A stretch of DNA of 64,000 nucleotides from Pseudomicrostroma phylloplanum. Taxonomy: Eukaryota; Basidiomycota; Exobasidiomycetes; Microstromatales. Positions 31,401 through 41,303 of this stretch are shown piece by piece; the first letter of the stretch is position 1; every line of letters begins with the position of its first letter. A model generated the notes under the pieces. It was given only the letters and a program-made list of their open reading frames with translations. It was not told the origin of the DNA and ran no database searches. The position numbers and the translations under genes were made by a program. The DNA lies in contig BCHS01000009.1 in the NCBI GenBank assembly GCA_039545275.1, positions 372,001 to 436,000 of the forward strand. The letters are read 5' to 3'.

Positions 31401-32251
31401 GAGAGCGAAGATGAGAAAGACGTAGGCGTGGCCAGACCGAGCTTGGGAGTCTGATCATATAGGCTGGGAGACCTTTGTGACTGGGAGCCGTTCGAAGTGT
31501 TTGTGTATCCAACGTCTGCAGAGCCCGAAGCTTCTCTCAAGACTTCTTGGGCGCTGCCGGCTCTTACTATGGTCCTGTTTGAAGGTGAGGACCGCTCGAG
31601 CGCCTCCCGATGGTGCCTTCCACCGAGAGAGGCTACTGGCCCAAGGCCTGCAATGCCCAGACCAGACGTTAGCGGGTCATCAGATCCGCTCCGCATCATA
31701 CCATGCCCTGCCTGTGTTGCCTTGTCGTCTTCCCCTTCGCTGTCGCTATCGTTCCCAAGCCTGCCTTTGCCATCTACAAGGGCAGCGTACTGCTCCCAAG
31801 CGCTTCCACCGCCGCCAAAGTTCGAAGTGACAGACATGACGCTATCGCGAGTCGGTTTGTACTCCGCCGAGGGATCGGATGGCGCTTGAGACAATGTTGG
31901 TGTGACGACGTGAGGTTCTGTAGGCGTGATGGGACTGCGAAGAGCTTGCGATAGGTGGACGGCAGATGCAGAGGATGGCCGCGAAGACTCGGGCTGCGCC
32001 TGCGCGACGGCGGCATTGCGGACGTAAGAGTGAGACCTCTGAGAACCTGGATGAGCAAAGTCGCGGGCAGCTGCGCGAGCATCTGGATGAGACGTCTTGC
32101 GAGTCGGTATCGCTGGGCTCAACAGCCGTCGCGGCGGTCGCACTGTCATTGGCGGCGCTGCGAGTAGGGGCGAGGGACCTCGAGAGTTGTTCGCGGGTGG
32201 CTGAATGCCTGCGCCATGGCTGGCTGGCATCGCCGAGGAGGATCCCGGCAT
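28469..32251 (-). CDS. Large coiled-coil protein of unknown function
   Basis: Single exon of 1260 residues from the ATG at 32251; an in-frame stop lies a few codons upstream, so unless an upstream exon exists this is the start. Residues 1-560 are Ser/Pro/Ala-rich with basic patches (VRPPRRLLSPAIPTRKTS). They include a distinctive conserved-looking block SVMSVTSNFGGGGSAWEQYA around 135-155. Residues about 565-910 form an almost continuous coiled coil (heptads such as LDRQRSVMDYMLETHEAEID and later Glu/Lys/Gln-rich helices). A second short helical stretch (TEQIRQLTAQLSEQ...AYKQLRDEHRRLL) follows near 950-990. The tail is Ser/Gly-rich with a polyQ run. It resembles cytoskeletal or polarity scaffold proteins in layout, but I cannot name the family. 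Confidence 0.82.
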   Translation of the reverse strand: MPGSSSAMPASHGAGIQPPANNSRGPSPLLAAPPMTVRPPRRLLSPAIPTRKTSHPDARAAARDFAHPGSQRSHSYVRNAAVAQAQPESSRPSSASAVHLSQALRSPITPTEPHVVTPTLSQAPSDPSAEYKPTRDSVMSVTSNFGGGGSAWEQYAALVDGKGRLGNDSDSEGEDDKATQAGHGMMRSGSDDPLTSGLGIAGLGPVASLGGRHHREALERSSPSNRTIVRAGSAQEVLREASGSADVGYTNTSNGSQSQRSPSLYDQTPKLGLATPTSFSSSLSKRKSKPNDLVLTSPAASPRLPASGQSPLAPSTPRGRTPPPTNPPAEPLPPLPATASAYITTFSRPDLILEPRSLSAQDDMAMRDSLSTARSGQRSTDADGHLPSQAATAVADNHLQTLAAAKNAEALLKTLQPTASYNETRQSDYSDDEESDAVESAQVFVGQRATLAPANGLRRESATHLRTSSPPHVVVQEASPKPEAERRDTTLPSGSLNHEQIASHDVLRSLSASTPSQESSPVAATTALPRANDGRQRSSPSGVSYPTIATTFDTGTAPSSNAHSTVSQLGKFSGSFGEIATAFKQLQAEKRTLEKVIRATTPLSGIGDDSEDLIRYLTSMNAKLEVSSTEIQKLLDLLDRQRSVMDYMLETHEAEIDSHLDEIDDVRYELEDAVQTVERHRVESTQLRRQLDQTQEEAFALRQEANKAKIALAEETKRREQVVRAMETYQSNMEESFKQAQASHESRIKAEAEHVTLLTAHETLRAEADSLRRKAKEHESRAKSSEALLEELRHKHEEETSKMGADHEREIWNLKDTHEADVTAQNEEVERMAEQLMAHHSEALHMLRGEHEQTIEELQARLAAMEASQEASVAAKRELLDTVDSKDEQIVLLTAQVEQLSAQLQRQSEAAAVDHSHDSNESIRERQRSRSNTSFTEGSIIEDEDPVNVPAGIASVIPGSPTEQIRQLTAQLSEQRSREEAIRGAYKQLRDEHRRLLQTSHKERRGSTTSPLGTYGFRGVGVGIGVASERASPSRHSSGPLISTSGSGRPSAASDPFTSTSGIGIAGGGARVPTSAPSNSSGATSPLLGISSRGLKRFSLPLMAKGLGTASSPQASLLSVPAHDGSAGESAAAGAGGGGATAVVTPGPLGQSGLNAYRNSLLLSNAPTTSGSASSVHQQQQQQHVFPSASPSQSPSGGLGLQLGSNPDAPSSSSTTRPFLRRANSSRTSATGTGRSVSAAGTAARGSGPASLTGPAHGQS

Positions 32252-34301
32252 TTGCTCTCTGGTTCACAAGCGACTGTCTGGGGAGATATGGGAGCAGACT
32301 GGGGCGAGCCTTGAGAGGAGGAGTGCGCTCCTGATTCCAAGCTCGCTTCGGGGTGAGCCGGTGTGAATGTAGGCAAACCTTGGGCACGGAGATGACGGCG
32401 ACGCTGGCAAGGAGTGAGGTTGGGTGCTCAACCACACACTAGGCAGACAAGGTGGGCGGAGGGTAGAGAGTGGCCATCAGGGACCGTAGGATGATGGCAA
32501 AGTCAGGCTTTGGTGGATGGCAAGTATGGGTCATCTAACTTAGTCGGAGTGACCAAAGCGCGCCCCTGGCTGGGGCGGCGGGCGGAGCTGCAACTCCAGT
32601 GGCCAGGGCGCCTCCGCTCCGGCTTCCTCCCTTCGGACCTCTCCCGTCCGCACCCCCGGTCAATCGCCGCTGCTGTACGCGGGGGAAGACGCAGGGGCAG
32701 GCAAGTCGGCACATAGGATCCGCCGAGGGAGCCATGCTTTGCTCACCTCGCCCTCGCTTGGCACCTTCTTCTTGCTCGGATGCACTTTGGCGTACAGGGG
32801 GACCTCAGCCCGAGGGAGATGGTTGGCTCCCCAGGCACCTTTCAGGTAAGACAGCGAGGTCCCCAAGCGAGGTCTTGGGCATGCGCTGCGCTTCCCAGGC
32901 CCGGCGCACACCCAGAAGCGAGGCAGGCCCAAAATCTTTAGCCGAGGGGCTGGAGGCGCTCCAAGTACCACAGCACCGTTCTCGCCCTTTCACCCACTCC
33001 CCCGCCCCCGGCAGCAGCCCGGCCTCTCAATCGTGACAGGTGCGAATCTGGGTGTGTGCATAAAGGCCACCTGCAGCGCCGTGCATAACAACCTCGTAAA
33101 GGCCGTGCTGCGAAGGCACAAGGGGGATGGGCCCAGGGAGGGAGGAGGGCAGCAGCAAGATCCGGCAAGCATCCCGCTTTATGTGCCCGGCCCGCCGGTG
33201 TCCCTTCATTACCTCTCGCCTACTTCTCGCCCCGGCATATCCTGTTCCCCATTTCCCCACTCCCATCACTGGGTCCCCATCTTCTCGTCCTATTTGCCAT
33301 TCCCCTCAACGAGTACGACTACCTCCCATCGCCTTGACCCGCACAGACGACTGTGACGGAGCTGCTTCGTTCCGTACCGCTGCTACCCCTCTCCCCTCTA
33401 CGGCCCGCGTGTGCAGCTTCGGACCGTTCATCCGTCGGGCTGGTCCCTGTCCTGGTCACTCAGGTCCCTAATGGGCGTTCCTGGATTCGCAAGAGCAAAG
33501 AGCAAAGGACACAGCTCCTCTCCCTCGCTTCACCGCCACCGCTGCGCCTCATCACTTTAGCCCTGGTCTGCCAGACCCCTCGACTCCCTCGCCATCACTG
33601 CATTCATCTCCCTTGAAGCTCTACTACGCCTCGTCTCGTACCTGCTTCCATCGACACCTCTTATCTGCTCGTCCCTGGACCCTTCAACGCCTTGGACCTG
33701 AACCCCGTCCAACCTGAACCCTACCTCGCATCCTCGACTGTGGAGGCGACTGCTGCTCGGCTGGGCGACTCTGTCACCTATATAACACCACTTTCCGGCC
33801 ACTCCCGAGAAGCGGTTGCTACCCACTCATCCTCCTCCTGCATCTATCCAAGGCTGCTCCGATCACTTCAGCACACAGTCCGACTTCTGTACACCAGCAC
33901 GACGGTCGCTCACTACCATCCTCCGCGGCTAGAGAGCAACGGTCGCTGAGCACAAGGAATCCAAGTGCATTTGGCACGCTCGTAGCACACCTCGAGCCAT
34001 ACGTCGGGCCGTGAGTGATTGGTCCGCGGCAAACGAATACTGCGTCTTAGCACTTTCGATCGCTTCTACTGGGTCCCTCTCAACGGCAAGTGATTGTCAG
34101 GCAGGAGGTCTCACCATTGCCTCTCAACTACAACGGGTCTCGCAATAACGAACCGCGTAAGCGCTGCCCTCCGGCACCGCCACTTAGTGAGATTGCTGTG
34201 GGACATTGTCCTGGTCAAACAAGTCCTATCTACGCAACCCGTTCCTCTCCACCACCATTCTCGTCCTACATCGTTCCTCGGTCCCTGGTCGCAGGGCGAC
34301 A
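32252..34301. other. Divergent intergenic region, coiled-coil gene / C2H2 factor
   Basis: About 2 kb. A plus-strand TATATAA (33779..33785) could drive the C2H2 gene with a ~500-base leader. The segment 33300..34290 is CT-rich like a leader and carries several short upstream ATGs. 32560..33060 is GC-rich with frames on both strands but no domain. A short stem (cccaag/cttggg) lies at about 32862..32879. Confidence 0.45.
33779..33785 (+). promoter_or_regulatory. Candidate TATA box for C2H2 factor
   Basis: TATATAA about 520 bp before the ATG at 34302. The sequence between is CT-rich leader-like. Confidence 0.35.
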
Positions 34302-37300
34302 ATGTCCATGACTAGCCAGGCGAGACCTCACTTTCCTCCACCTCAACATCAACAACTATACACATCGAGCAATGGAGGCTTTGGATCACCCCCTTCGCCA
34401 CTACAGACTGCCGTCTCGCATGATCAGCAGCAGCAGCAGCAGCAGACTCAGTCGGCCTCGAGTGCTCCGGCTTCGGCTCCCGCTCAAGCTGAGTCTGCGC
34501 AGCAGCCATGGACCTACTCCTATGATCCTACACCTCGACCGCATGAGCAGCCGGAGTGGAACCAGTACCCAAATGCGCAGCAGCAGCAGCACTTGCAACA
34601 GCAGCAGCAGCTTGCCCAACAGCAAAGTGTTCAGCAGTACCAACAAGGTCCGCCGCTAGCACCTCCACCTCAGTTGGCTGCGAGCGTTCATCAGGCGCAC
34701 CAGCAACAGCACATGCCGACTATGCCTCCTGCGCAGCACGCGATCCAGCACTATCAGCAGCAGCAGCACCAAGAACAACAACAGCTGCAGCAGCAGCAAC
34801 AGCAGCTGCAGCTCCAACTCCAGCAGCAACAACATCAGCATCAGCAACAGCAACAGCATAGCTTTGGCGCTCTACCAGCAAACGCCATGGGGCCTTCCAT
34901 GACTTTCCATCGAAGCAGTCTTCCTGCCTCGTTCGGATCTGCACCATCCGAATACTACGGCCAGGCAGACCCCGTCTACGTACAACATCGCGCATCTCTT
35001 GTAGGCCCCACCGCCTGGCTGCCGGGCAATTATCCTTTCGAGCCTCAGGGTGGCGAAGGGATGACAGACATCATGGTTGCAGGCGGCCACCGCCAGCAAC
35101 GAAAGCTCAGTGTGACTGAGATGCCACATGGCTCACCCTCGCGTTCACCAAGAAGTGGCAAAGTCAAAAAGCGTCAACGCTCTCCTACTCGCGAAGACCA
35201 AGCAGGTGGCAGCGGTCCGGGATTCCAAGCCAAACGTAAGAACAGCGATGCTCGAGCTATCGATCGAGATGGGACAGCACCTACCACTATCTTTCAGTGC
35301 CGTGGATTCGGGGACTGCAACATGACCTTTACCAGAAGTGAGCATCTTGCTCGGCATATCAGGAAGCACACTGGAGAGCGGCCTTTCGGCTGCCACTGTG
35401 GGAAAGCCTTCTCTCGTCTGGACAACCTTCGGCAACACGCGCAGACTGTTCACTCGGACGAGAGTGAGCGGAATGAGCTGATGATGTCTGAGCTCACAAA
35501 CCTCCACGCCCACCTGGCGGCTTCTGCAGCTCGAGATCAGCATACGCAAGTGTTCCTGCAGCGAAATGAAGGTCATGGCCCTATCATCAGGAAGCTGAAA
35601 GGGACTAAGAAAGGTGGCAAGAACGGCAACGAGGATGGATCATCTGCACACCTGGCCAATAGCTCTGCATCTCCTACCTTCCCTCAATCTCACTCGGCAG
35701 GATTTGTTCATCACGACCCCGGCTACATGGCTGGTGCTGGCCCGCACTTTGGACCGCGAGGCGAGGGCGCCGTGGTATCTCACCTTCAGCAGCAGCCTCA
35801 TGGTGTCCCCTACGACTTTCATCAATTTGGGCCTCAAGCTCCTCCCAATGCTGCTCACCGCATGCCAGAGTCCTCAGCGTCAACGCCATACCCATACGGA
35901 ACTGCAGCTGATGCTGAGATGAGTCACCTCGGCGGTCACCCCATGCGTGCAGCTTCGGCAGTGGCGCCACCACCTCCTGGGTATGTTCACGTTGCTTATG
36001 GTGACGGTCTCGTGCTACAGCAGCAGCAACAAGGCCAACATCAGCTCTACAATCTAGGACCAGATGCTGGCGCCATCGGCCCTCATCAGAGCGTCAGCCC
36101 TTTCCCCGATGCGAGGTATCCCCATTCAGCGCCACTTGTTGGCAGTACAGGGTCCATGATGTCATATCAAATCGAGCAAATTCCTCAACACCAGCATCAA
36201 CAGATACCCCAGCAGACGGGTCCTCAGATGAAGGCGGATAGCGGAGTGCCCGTACGCCCTCCGATCAATGAGGAGCACAGCGTCCATCCAGCGTACAACT
36301 CGCTGGGCCCAGCACGTGAAGAGTCTCACCCGCACGATAAGACAGATGAGCCATGCTTCGGTACATTCTTTTCGGAGCGGTATGTCCCCACCGCGTTTGG
36401 CTCTCAGGATGCTTCTTCTTCCCTCCCCGCAAGAAAGGAAGATGCTGCCAAGGCTTCGACCTCGACTGCTCCTCTGCCAGGTAGCTCTCAAGGTCCTATT
36501 CGACCCATGACGGCTTCTGGTGAGCCAGCGATCCTGCTACCGCCCTTGTCGAGCATCAGCCGGCCTGCCACAGCCACGAGCGCCGTCGATGCCTTGTCGG
36601 CGGTGAAGCAGCTTCCTACTTCGAGCGCGACCACGACGTCACCTCACAAGGCAGCCGCTAGTGGAACAGCAAGTGTGACCTGGGGTACCAAGACGATCAT
36701 GGAAGGACGGTCTCGTCCTCCAACTAGCTCTGGAGAATTGGAAGCATCGATGCGCTTTCATCGTCGCAACTCTATGCTCGATCTACCCGAGATGGGTCTG
36801 CACAGGATTAGTCGCCCCACGACGAGCAGTAGAGTCGAGTCCTCTTCGTCACTCAGTGGACAGATGCGCCCTCCTGAAGGTATTGCCAGCACGAGTATCC
36901 TCCCGCCTCCTTCTCGGTCCGGACGAAGCTTTGGCTCCTTTGACGGCTACACCCACCACCAAGTCGAGAAGCTCCGACCCTTTTCCTCCTCGGGTCGGCT
37001 GAGCAGCTCGAGCGGTCTGAGTGCCTTAGGAGACATGTTTCGCACTCCCCTCGCAACACGAGACGGAGAGCGAGCGCCAGCGCCAGTAAATGCCTCGCGC
37101 GCTGCACGATGGGAACGCCCTTCGAGCAGCGGACAAGCAGGATCGACAGCGAGGAAGACGTCTCCCAACGGCGGTGGCGGCTCCTCACCTTTCCGCTTCC
37201 ACCCGCCACCACTTATGAAGGAGGACGGCGCATCCGCATCTGGATCTGGATCAGGATCGACTGGTGTTGCTGCTAGCTTCTTCAAGGATCGACCACTCAC

Positions 37301-37544
37301 CACCTCTGGCACTAGGAGGGAGCGAGCACCTCTGCCTACTGGTCGGCCTTCAACTCGTGAGGGGCTAGCAAGGCCTACTTCTTCACATCAGCAGCAGCAG
37401 CAGCAGCCTCATGGAGGAGGCTCCTCGTCGTACCCTCCATCGTCGCACGAGTTCAGACGACCCTGCACCGCTGGCGATCTTCCACCTCCGAGGGCATTTG
37501 GGTCATCTACTTCTGCAGGCCGGGAGAGCTTGCCAGATGCTTGA
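34302..37544 (+). CDS. C2H2 zinc-finger transcription factor, polyQ-rich
   Basis: Nuclear DNA-binding regulator; target genes unknown. Single exon, 1080 residues, start at the first ATG ([14 protein letters not shown]). Residues 30-200 are dominated by Gln runs. A basic stretch ([11 protein letters not shown]) at about 285 looks like a nuclear localisation signal. Two adjacent C2H2 fingers lie at about 331-390: [20 protein letters not shown] with linker HTGERPF, then [18 protein letters not shown] ending in TVH. The [20 protein letters not shown] type is shared with Usv1/Rgm1/Com2-like fungal stress regulators, which is a resemblance and not an assignment. The remaining ~690 residues are Ser/Pro/Gln/His-rich, with repeated RPxTSS motifs ([28 protein letters not shown]). 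No intron is needed. Confidence 0.9.
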   Translation: MSMTSQARPHFPPPQHQQLYTSSNGGFGSPPSPLQTAVSHDQQQQQQQTQSASSAPASAPAQAESAQQPWTYSYDPTPRPHEQPEWNQYPNAQQQQHLQQQQQLAQQQSVQQYQQGPPLAPPPQLAASVHQAHQQQHMPTMPPAQHAIQHYQQQQHQEQQQLQQQQQQLQLQLQQQQHQHQQQQQHSFGALPANAMGPSMTFHRSSLPASFGSAPSEYYGQADPVYVQHRASLVGPTAWLPGNYPFEPQGGEGMTDIMVAGGHRQQRKLSVTEMPHGSPSRSPRSGKVKKRQRSPTREDQAGGSGPGFQAKRKNSDARAIDRDGTAPTTIFQCRGFGDCNMTFTRSEHLARHIRKHTGERPFGCHCGKAFSRLDNLRQHAQTVHSDESERNELMMSELTNLHAHLAASAARDQHTQVFLQRNEGHGPIIRKLKGTKKGGKNGNEDGSSAHLANSSASPTFPQSHSAGFVHHDPGYMAGAGPHFGPRGEGAVVSHLQQQPHGVPYDFHQFGPQAPPNAAHRMPESSASTPYPYGTAADAEMSHLGGHPMRAASAVAPPPPGYVHVAYGDGLVLQQQQQGQHQLYNLGPDAGAIGPHQSVSPFPDARYPHSAPLVGSTGSMMSYQIEQIPQHQHQQIPQQTGPQMKADSGVPVRPPINEEHSVHPAYNSLGPAREESHPHDKTDEPCFGTFFSERYVPTAFGSQDASSSLPARKEDAAKASTSTAPLPGSSQGPIRPMTASGEPAILLPPLSSISRPATATSAVDALSAVKQLPTSSATTTSPHKAAASGTASVTWGTKTIMEGRSRPPTSSGELEASMRFHRRNSMLDLPEMGLHRISRPTTSSRVESSSSLSGQMRPPEGIASTSILPPPSRSGRSFGSFDGYTHHQVEKLRPFSSSGRLSSSSGLSALGDMFRTPLATRDGERAPAPVNASRAARWERPSSSGQAGSTARKTSPNGGGGSSPFRFHPPPLMKEDGASASGSGSGSTGVAASFFKDRPLTTSGTRRERAPLPTGRPSTREGLARPTSSHQQQQQQPHGGGSSSYPPSSHEFRRPCTAGDLPPPRAFGSSTSAGRESLPDA

Positions 37545-38572
37545 GAGGCTGGAGACTAGTCGCAGATGGGCGGGCGGGCCGGCGGGCAATAAGAGGCGAG
37601 GCTGACTTGGCCGTACATAGGAAGAGAGGCTTCACTTCAGGTCTCGGCTCTTCTCCAACGCCCATACCAGCATACATCTTCCCAGTCGATCGTCCTTCCA
37701 CGTCATCTATCGTCACCCACTTCCCTTCACTCCACTCCATGTTGCCTCACGCTTCTTCATGTCCCTCTCATACCTGTCCCTGTGCTAGCTACTGCTGCGT
37801 GCTCCGCTTTTGCTCCGCTCCGCTCCCCTGTGCTCAGCAGCGATCGGCAGATCATCATCATCATCAACACCCTTCCGCCCCTCAACCTCCCTTCTCTCTC
37901 CTCTAATCTTGCTCTCCCTCTTCCTCTTCCTGTGTTTCCTAGCCGCGCTCCGCTCGACTCTGCTTCGCTCCGCCTCATTTCGACGATATACCACCATCAT
38001 CACCACCAACAACGTCAGATCAAGAGAGCGAGATTGCGTGTTGACTGCATGAGCGAACGAGGACGGGGGCGCACCCAAATGCGAAGCTTGATCCTTTGTG
38101 CAAGCAGAGCGTCTGACGATGAGGTCCCCACCCAATCACCGAGGCAGCGAGGCAGTGAGCTCGCCTTGAGCGGGACTAGTCCCATCACAAGACCTTCCCT
38201 CACGCACAGCAGAGATGACGGTGAGGGTGAGGGTGACGGTAACGATCAACGTCTCACTCTTTCCGCCTCGCTTCGCCAAAGTGGCAGTGACTAAAGGAGA
38301 AAGAGGTGTACAATTAGCGGGCAAAAAAACCCAGAAAGGGCTGCCAAGGGGCGTATAAGCATACAGATATAAGATTGGGGGTGGAGGTCGCGCGCGTGGG
38401 CTTTACGGAGAAAAGGGAAGGGAAGGAACGAAGGGATAGAGGGAGTCTATCAGAGGGAGTGTATAAGAGGGCGATCGAGAGAGAAAGAAGGTAGTGCGGT
38501 GTGGTGCGGTATCGCACAGTATAGAATCGACTCTCTTACTTTCGCTGGCCCCAATCGGGGCTTTTTGGAATC
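37545..38572. other. Convergent intergenic, C2H2 factor / G-alpha
   Basis: About 1 kb between two stop codons, longer than the other convergent gaps here. It contains CATCAT-type short repeats near 37850..37870 and 37992..38010 and purine-rich sequence at 38290..38500. Frames on both strands (37782..38294 plus, 37785..38135 minus) overlap each other and look non-coding. Confidence 0.4.
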
Positions 38573-40580
38573 TTAACAGAGGCCTGCGGCATTCAAATTC
38601 TCCCTTAAGAGGGCATCATTGACGTCGCATAGGATGGCTCGAATCTGCTTCGTGGAAATGGCGACGGTGGTGTGCACATAGAGGAAGCGCTTGTTCTCTC
38701 CGCTGTTCGCAGCTACACTGCCCGTCGCAGTGGCGGTAGCACCACCAGCGCCAGAGCCAGAGCCGGAGCCAGAGGCAGGGCTAGGTCCCGAAACACTACC
38801 GGCGGAAGCGGCAGCATTGGCACGGGCGGTCGCGCAATCGGCAATGGCCCTGAACTTTTTCCTGAACCATCTCCAGACATCTTCATACTCATTTCGCCCC
38901 TTGTAAGAGGTGAAGTGGTCCTTGACGCGTATGCCGCTCTTGAGCTTGGCTTCGAGTAGGTCCATCTTGTTCAAAAAGAGGACGAGCGTGACGTTTCTCA
39001 GCTGTGGGTTCTCCACAATCTGCTCAAAGAGGTCGAGGGAGTCTGCCAACCTATTGATGCGCGGGTCTTCGGTCAGACGCTGATCAAAGGCGGACAGGGG
39101 AGCGAGGAAGAGGATGGCGCTGATGCCGAAATCCTCCATGTAGGATGACCAGACGTGGCGCTGCGAGAGGCCTCCGCCAACGTCGTAGACGCGCAGCTTG
39201 TTGGATTGGTCGATGGTGAAGACTTCTTCGGTCACGCCTACGGTACGCACCCTGGCGTGCAGCACGTCTTGATCTGAAGGCTGGTAGTCAGTAGAGGTGA
39301 TGCGGTCGAGATTCTCCAAAAAGTAGACGGTGGAGTCGCTTGCTCCAGAATCGAGTAGGGAGGGATGTTGCTGGCGCATCTGTAGCCAGAGGCTCTGAAT
39401 TGTTTCCTTGCAAGCAAGTAGAAGGCTGGTGGTCTCCGAGGTGGGAGCCAGGACACAAGAGCTAGCGCAAGAGGGTGCCATCTCCTGGTCCCTGTCGCTA
39501 CGAGCACCTCCGAAAGCACGGTGGGAGGAGACCCTCCTAAGTCTCGAGGTGATTGTCCGTTGGCTGTTCGTCGAGCTTGCGATTGACATCTGATCCGAGT
39601 CAAACCTTGCAGGTGAGATGCTCCTGAGCTTCGAAGTCCAGCCTGCCAGAAGGAAGAGGTCGTTGCCTTTGGGCATGTTGATCTTGAGAGACGAGGCTTC
39701 CTTCCTGGGAGCCCAGAGTGGCGTGACTGGCGCGCTTCGACTGTCAATCGGTAGAGGAGCGGTCTCACCGAGAGCACCGAGCTCTGTACGCAGGGAGGCT
39801 TCGAGACCGAGCAGAGGCGCTAGCTTGAGACGGACGAGAAAAGCGGGATTCTTCGCTGTCGACGTTGATGGTGAAGGAGCTGTAGAAGGCACGGTCAAAG
39901 CTGTTGACGAAGCGCTGCTCATCGACTCCAGACCTCGCTTTGACGTGGAAGCGGTCCCTCCTGACGCTACCGTGGCAGGCCTTGTGGGCAGCTCTGTGCG
40001 CCTCTCTTCAGCCTGGGAGGCTTCGAATGTCTCCAAGAGTACTCTGACGGCTGTGATGAGGTTGAGTTGAATGATTGCGCGCCATGATGCGCGCTCTTCT
40101 TGATAGCCAGTAGGATTGTATAGTAGTCGCATCTGCTTGAGGATGGTAGTCTTGATGGGGAGGAGAGACAGGCATGGACATGAGTGGGTGGGAGCGATGT
40201 GGAAGGAGGCTCCATCATCTACTCACCTTGCCCGCCTCAGCTTGCCCGAGCAGCAAGATCTGCTTCTCCTCATCCCTCGCCCTCCTGGCTCGAGCTCCCT
40301 CCTCCTTGAGGAACTTGTCAATACATTCAGTCCTCTTCTTTGCTTCCCGCTCCTCCTTCAGCCTCTGCGTCTTCTCTCTTGGAGTCTCGGACCGAGGCGG
40401 AGCGAGGTACGCCGAGATGGGGTCAAAGTGATGCTGCTGTAAGAGACTGAGCCGCTGTGGCTGAGGCGCTGCGGTGTGACTTCTACGACGAGGTGAAAAG
40501 TAGGACGGTGAGGCGATTGGAGGAGGGGAGGGGAGGAAGCTGCTGGAGGGAGAGGGTTGGTGGAAGAGCTTGAAGGTCAT
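38573..40580 (-). CDS. Divergent heterotrimeric G-protein alpha subunit-like GTPase
   Basis: Exons 40580..40227 and 40150..38573 (76-bp intron, phase 0, within the P-loop) give 643 residues versus about 350 in ordinary G-alpha. Recognisable pieces: P-loop GQAEAGKT at about 112-119 then TILKQMRLLY (G-alpha has STILKQM after its P-loop); switch I RVRTVGVTEEVF; switch II DVGGGLSQRHVW; GILF-type AILFLAPLSAFDQ; NKMDLLEAKL; and the C-terminal helix ALLRENLNAAGL. Departures: the catalytic switch II Gln is Gly (about residue 445), the TCAT box reads TTVAIST, no N-terminal MGxxxS myristoylation site is present (starts MTFKLFHQ), and the protein ends in Cys. Extra sequence comprises an ~110-residue N-terminal basic arm, a ~150-residue Ser-rich insertion in the helical domain and a Gly/Ser/Ala run before the last strand. 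Confidence 0.88.
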
Positions 40581-41303
40581 AAGGTCGGTTGTATGGAAGA
40601 GTCGTCCAGTCGTGTGGTGTGTGTACGGTATGGGCTGAAGATTGGGTATTGTGTGAAGTATCGTAAGCGGAGGGCGAGGCTGTGGTATCCAATGGACCGA
40701 AGTGTCTGTCTTATGAGCGCATAGAGGGAAGGGAAGGGGGGGAGTGGCGAGGATGATTGGAAGTAGAAGGTGCGGCGAGGCAGAGTGGATGATCGTCCCT
40801 CGCCTTATCCTTTCCCTCTGCCAATCGACGGCAGCTAACTTGCGGGGCGGATGCAGGGCGCAGCAGAGTGGCCTTGCTGTCGTGCCGCGTGAGAGTGTGA
40901 CTGCGTACAGCGGGCAGCAGAGGATTGCGCTTGTCCCTGCGTCCTCGTGAGGTCATCTCCTCTACGCCCCAAATCCTTGGCTCACCTCGTCTCCTCTCCT
41001 CTCCTCTGCTGCCTTGCTCACCTCACTCACATCGATGGTGTGTTGAAAAACTGCGGGCATATAGTGGGTCCCTTTGCTGCTGATCCATCGACGCCCACGC
41101 AAGGGCAAACCGATTACCCAACGGACTTAAGCAACCTTCCGCCCGCTCATCACACGATCAAAACCACTCATCCGCCCAGCGGGCCGAAATGGATCGAGGG
41201 TAGATGCACAAGCAAACCCTTCCGGCACGTCTTTGCCGACACGTCCACACTCACGCGTTTTCTTGCACAGCAGTCTATCATTGCCGGCTACTGAAGGGTA
41301 GTC
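40581..41303. other. Intergenic: G-alpha promoter / NPR2 3' flank
   Basis: 723 bp between two minus-strand genes. I see no gene and no obvious TATA box. Short ctcctctcct runs lie near 40995. Confidence 0.4.

Noticed and set aside
32660..33168. Overlapping 60-145 codon frames in a GC-rich patch upstream of the coiled-coil gene
   Set aside because: Open on both strands because of base composition; no start context, domain or splice partner.
37782..38294. Plus (170-codon) and minus (116-codon) frames in the G-alpha/C2H2 gap
   Set aside because: They overlap each other, derive from short repeats and purine-rich sequence, and have no family-like motif.
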